In this document: positions 61,480-64,000 of the stretch, in pieces
How positions within the stretch are numbered: position 1 is the stretch's first letter
Layout of the letters: each line of letters begins with the position of its first letter
NCBI RefSeq assembly: GCF_003789055.1
Contig: NZ_ML119082.1
Coordinates: forward strand, 372,001 to 436,000
Reading direction: 5' to 3'
DNA from: Histidinibacterium lentulum
GTDB taxonomy: Bacteria; Pseudomonadota; Alphaproteobacteria; Rhodobacterales; Rhodobacteraceae
DNA length: 64,000 bases
Program-made: the position numbers and the translations under genes
The notes under the pieces: generated by a model
Database searches by the model: none
What the model was told of the DNA's origin: nothing
Seen by the model: only the letters and a program-made list of their open reading frames with translations

Positions 61480-62490
61480 CTATCCACCGTCCCGCCTCCG
61501 CGTGGCTGCGAGCTGGACCAGCGTCAGCACGAAGAGCACCACGCCCAGCACCACCGACGCGGCGGCCGCGAGGCCGAAGTTCTGCACCTGGTTCGTGAAG
61601 CCCGTGTTGTAGATGTATTGCACGATGAACTGCGTGGCGGTGCCCGGACCGCCCCCGGTGAGGACGTAGACCTCGTCGAAGACCTGCACGCCCTTGATGA
61701 GCGCCAGCACGATCACCACGAGCATGTTCGGCCACAGAAGCGGCAGGGTGATGCGCCAGAAGACGCGCTCCTTCGAGGTGCCGTCCATTTCCGCGGCCTC
61801 GTAGAGGTCGGGCGGGATCGCCTGAAGACCGGCCAGCAGGATCAGCGTGTAAAAGCCCATGTGGGCCCAGATCGACACGAAGATGGCCCAGAACATCGCC
61901 CATTCGGGGCTGACGAAGAAGAGGATCCGGTCGAAGCCCATGCCGACGAGGGCGGCGTTCAGAAGCCCGTCGCGGAGCAGGATCCACTTCCAGATCAGCG
62001 CCACGACCACAGGCGACAGCAGCACCGGGAAGAAGAACACCGCACGGAAGAAGCCGCGGGCGCGGATCTTGCGGTTCAGGATCAGCGCGGTGACGAGGGA
62101 AAAGAGGACGAGGAACGAGACCTGGAAGAAGATGAAGGTCGCGGTGTTGTAGATGCCGCGCCAGAAGCGGTCCTCGCGGCAGGAGGTCGGGTCGGCGTAG
62201 TTGCCGCAATCGAAGAGGAAGGCATATTGCTCGGTCCCGGTATAGGTACGGTCCTCGAGAAAGAGCCGCGTGCCACCGGTGAGCGAATAGCCGAAGTTGA
62301 TGAAGAGCGGCAGGATCACGAAGCCGCCGAAAAAGAGCAGGTTCGGCAACAGGAACCACCAGGGCATCGAGCCGATGCCGCCGAGGCGCTGGAGGGCCTG
62401 GAAGGGCTTGTCGAGCGCCTCGAAGATCCAGCGCAGGGGCGCCGTGACGACGCGGGTGGCGCGGGCGCCGAAGCCCGTGGTGTCGGTCAT
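61480..62490 (-). CDS. Carbohydrate ABC transporter permease (MalF-type)
   Basis: A 336-residue inner-membrane protein with about six helices after a basic N-terminal tail. Helix 1 is WWFLLPNLLFFGGFVILPLFINFGYSL; a short periplasmic loop carries two cysteines (FDCGNYADPTSC). The EAA loop is LYEAAEMDGTSKERVFWRITLPLLWPN. First permease after the binding-protein gene, separated from it by a GC hairpin. Confidence 0.92.
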   Translation of the reverse strand: MTDTTGFGARATRVVTAPLRWIFEALDKPFQALQRLGGIGSMPWWFLLPNLLFFGGFVILPLFINFGYSLTGGTRLFLEDRTYTGTEQYAFLFDCGNYADPTSCREDRFWRGIYNTATFIFFQVSFLVLFSLVTALILNRKIRARGFFRAVFFFPVLLSPVVVALIWKWILLRDGLLNAALVGMGFDRILFFVSPEWAMFWAIFVSIWAHMGFYTLILLAGLQAIPPDLYEAAEMDGTSKERVFWRITLPLLWPNMLVVIVLALIKGVQVFDEVYVLTGGGPGTATQFIVQYIYNTGFTNQVQNFGLAAAASVVLGVVLFVLTLVQLAATRRRDGG

Positions 62491-62517
62491 GAACGCCCCT
62501 CCCCGGCCGGCGAAGAG

Positions 62518-62545
62518 GCGCGCGCCCCGAGGAGGGAGCGCGCGC
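62518..62545. promoter_or_regulatory. Intercistronic hairpin between binding-protein and permease genes
   Basis: GCGCGCGC at 62518-62525 and 62538-62545 (8-bp stem, 12-base loop) in the 67-base gap. Such stems after a binding-protein gene often protect the upstream mRNA and lower permease expression, as in malE-malF; role inferred. Confidence 0.6.
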
Positions 62546-62557
62546 GGTCTTTAAGTG

Positions 62558-63832
62558 TCAGCGGGCCTGTTCGGCCAGCTGCTGTTCGACGTCCTGCTCC
62601 ATCCGGTCGAAGGCCTCGTCGAGCGTGAGCTCGCCCACGATCGCCTCGCCGAGGCGGGAGATGAAGGCGTTGAACATCACCCGGTTGTTGGCGTAGCCCT
62701 GTGCCTCGTAGGCGATGGGCGAGATCGACGGCACGGCGGCCGCGAAGGTGGCGAGCGCATGGGCCGCGCGCGGATCGTCGGTGGCGAACTCGACGCCGCT
62801 TTCGGCGAGGCCGAGGTGGCCGGGGATGAAGAGGGTCTCGCCGTAGAATTCGGCCAGGTTCTCCTCCTGGGTGAGGAATTCCATCAGGGTCGCCACTTCC
62901 TCGGGGTGCTCGGTGCCTTCCATGGCGACGAGCGCAGCGCCTCCGGGCATCCCGGTGCAGGCCGCCGGGCCGCAGGGCGCGGGCACGGCCCACCAGTCGA
63001 AGGCGTCGCCGATCGTGGTGGCGAACTGGGGGATCTGCCAGGAGCCGGACATGTAGAGAACGGTCTGGGCGTTGGCGAATTCCTCGTTGGCGCCGAGGTA
63101 GGTGGAGCCGGAGACCGAGCCCCAGAGCTCCTTGGCCATGGTGCCGTCCTCGTGCCAGTCGTAGAGCATCTGCGCCATGGTCCGCATGCCCTCGTCGACG
63201 AGCGCGGGGTTGCCCTCTTCGTCGAAGAGCTCGGCACCCATGGAGATCGCGGGGCCGAAGACGCGGTGGCCGGAGCGGTCCCAGGCCATCGGGATCGGGA
63301 TGTCGAGGGCCGAGGCGACCTCGTTCGTCGCAGCCGCCCAGTCGTCCCAGGTGGCGCCCTCGCCCGGCATCTCGACGCCGGCCTGCTCGAACAGTGTCTT
63401 GTTCACATAGGGGCCGGTAACGGTGAGCTGGGTCATGAAACCGGAGATCGCGCCGCCGCCGGTGGGATCGAGCCAGTTGAGGAAGGGGCCGAAGTTGGTC
63501 CGCCAGTACTCGGGGTCCTCGAGATGGGGCGTGAGGTCGAGATAGTATTCCGAGAGGCCGCCGAGGTCGGTGACGCGCGCGATGTCGGGGCCGTCGCCGG
63601 CGGCGAGTTGCACGGGCAGCGATTCGAGGATCGCCTGGTAGGGCACCACGTCTAGGGTGACGGAGATGTCCGGGTTCGCCTCCTCGAAGCGGTCGAGGAT
63701 GCCCTGCATCACCTCGCCCTCGTTGCCGTCGTTGTACCAGGTCATCCGGAGTTCGGTCTGGGCCATCGCCGCAGAGGCCGCGAGCGTCAGCGCCAGAACG
63801 CTGGCCCCGGTTCTCGTCATGACAGTCTTCAT
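62558..63832 (-). CDS. Carbohydrate ABC transporter substrate-binding protein (family 1, MalE/UgpB-type)
   Basis: A 424-residue periplasmic protein with a signal peptide (VMTRTGASVLALTLAASAAMAQ). Mature start ELRMTWYNDGNEGEVMQGILDRFEEANPDISV and the later FATTIGDAFDWWAVPAPCG, GGAALVAMEGTEHPEEVATLMEFL are typical of extracellular solute-binding family 1. Two cysteines (PCGPAAC) may form a disulfide. AGGAGG lies before the ATG at 63832; a second in-frame ATG at 63820 is possible. First gene of the eight-gene operon. Ligand unknown. Confidence 0.92.
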   Translation of the reverse strand: MKTVMTRTGASVLALTLAASAAMAQTELRMTWYNDGNEGEVMQGILDRFEEANPDISVTLDVVPYQAILESLPVQLAAGDGPDIARVTDLGGLSEYYLDLTPHLEDPEYWRTNFGPFLNWLDPTGGGAISGFMTQLTVTGPYVNKTLFEQAGVEMPGEGATWDDWAAATNEVASALDIPIPMAWDRSGHRVFGPAISMGAELFDEEGNPALVDEGMRTMAQMLYDWHEDGTMAKELWGSVSGSTYLGANEEFANAQTVLYMSGSWQIPQFATTIGDAFDWWAVPAPCGPAACTGMPGGAALVAMEGTEHPEEVATLMEFLTQEENLAEFYGETLFIPGHLGLAESGVEFATDDPRAAHALATFAAAVPSISPIAYEAQGYANNRVMFNAFISRLGEAIVGELTLDEAFDRMEQDVEQQLAEQAR

Positions 63833-63892
63833 ATCGGTTCTCCTCCTGTTGGCCTTCGCGGCCGGTCAGTCCCGGCCCTGTGCGGCCGTGTT

Positions 63893-63913
63893 GACCGGTC
63901 CCAGAGACCGGTC
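63893..63913. promoter_or_regulatory. Possible operator upstream of the sugar operon
   Basis: GACCGGTC-CCAGA-GACCGGTC: two copies of a self-complementary octamer 13 bases apart, 61 bases before the first gene of the minus-strand operon. Such a site could bind a LacI/GntR-type regulator encoded beyond the window; inference. The rest of 63833-64000 shows no gene. Confidence 0.4.
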
Positions 63914-64000
63914 CCTGCAGCGTCGTCCGACAGGACGCGCTTTGCCAGTGAAGATTTTGCGCCAGCGCCCGTTCCGCCGCGGCGTCTGGACCGGCCCGGG

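Noticed and set aside
1-64000. CRISPR arrays, tRNA/rRNA genes, insertion sequences or prophage genes.
   Set aside because: No regularly spaced direct repeats, no cloverleaf-type or ribosomal sequence, and no transposase, integrase or phage structural motif was seen on either strand.

Overview
The window is very GC-rich, gene-dense DNA of an alphaproteobacterium, most likely a member of the Rhodobacteraceae (Roseobacter group). Support comes from codon use, many ATGA/TGATG start-stop overlaps, a betICBA/choXWV choline region, several ribose/maltose-type sugar ABC importers, and two intergenic copies of a hairpin followed by a GAGTATTTCCGGCCAGATGA-like tail that I recall as common in that family. 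No rRNA, tRNA, CRISPR array, phage or insertion sequence was seen.

Region 1 (1-14.6 kb, all +) is the end of an alginate-type exopolysaccharide operon. In order: GDP-mannose pyrophosphorylase (5' end outside the window), an AlgG-like beta-helix protein without the epimerase motif, AlgI, AlgJ, a small Sel1 protein, AlgX, AlgF, a 908-residue Sel1 protein that may replace AlgK, and the AlgL lyase. After a terminator-like repeat comes a secreted CBM2/beta-helix/RTX protein.

Region 2 (14.7-29.0 kb plus 40.1-44.5 kb) is the most unusual part. It holds a split transketolase, a RuBisCO-like protein (RLP), a ribose-type importer with a FucU/RbsD mutarotase, methylthioribose kinase (MtnK), methylthioribose-1-P isomerase (MtnA), an aldolase-dehydrogenase fusion, an inositol-monophosphatase-like phosphatase, acetoin-dehydrogenase-type E1alpha/E1beta/E2, and two SorC regulators. 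Four promoter regions carry the same 12-bp palindrome (TGACA-NN-TGTCA or TGAC-NNNN-GTCA), so these genes probably form one regulon. A coherent reading is uptake of a 5-modified pentose (5-deoxyribose or 5-methylthioribose), C1 phosphorylation, isomerisation to the ribulose-1-phosphate, then either aldol cleavage to DHAP plus an aldehyde or an RLP/transketolase/Aco branch. The second branch is hypothetical.

Region 3 (29.0-40.1 kb) is another sugar module: ketose 3-epimerase, a third SorC regulator with its own palindrome, a four-gene importer, DhaK/DhaL, an aldo/keto reductase and an FGGY kinase. Region 4 (44.5-53.7 kb) is choline O-sulfate/choline to glycine betaine (betICBA) plus the choline importer choX and choWV, which are separated by a GST gene and a small Tat-signal ORF; a perfect BetI-type palindrome lies between betI and choX. 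Region 5 (53.9-63.8 kb) is one SDR gene and an eight-gene minus-strand operon: a maltose-type importer, a hydroxyacid dehydrogenase and three Gfo/Idh dehydrogenases. Two families of REP-like hairpins are scattered in the longer intergenic gaps.
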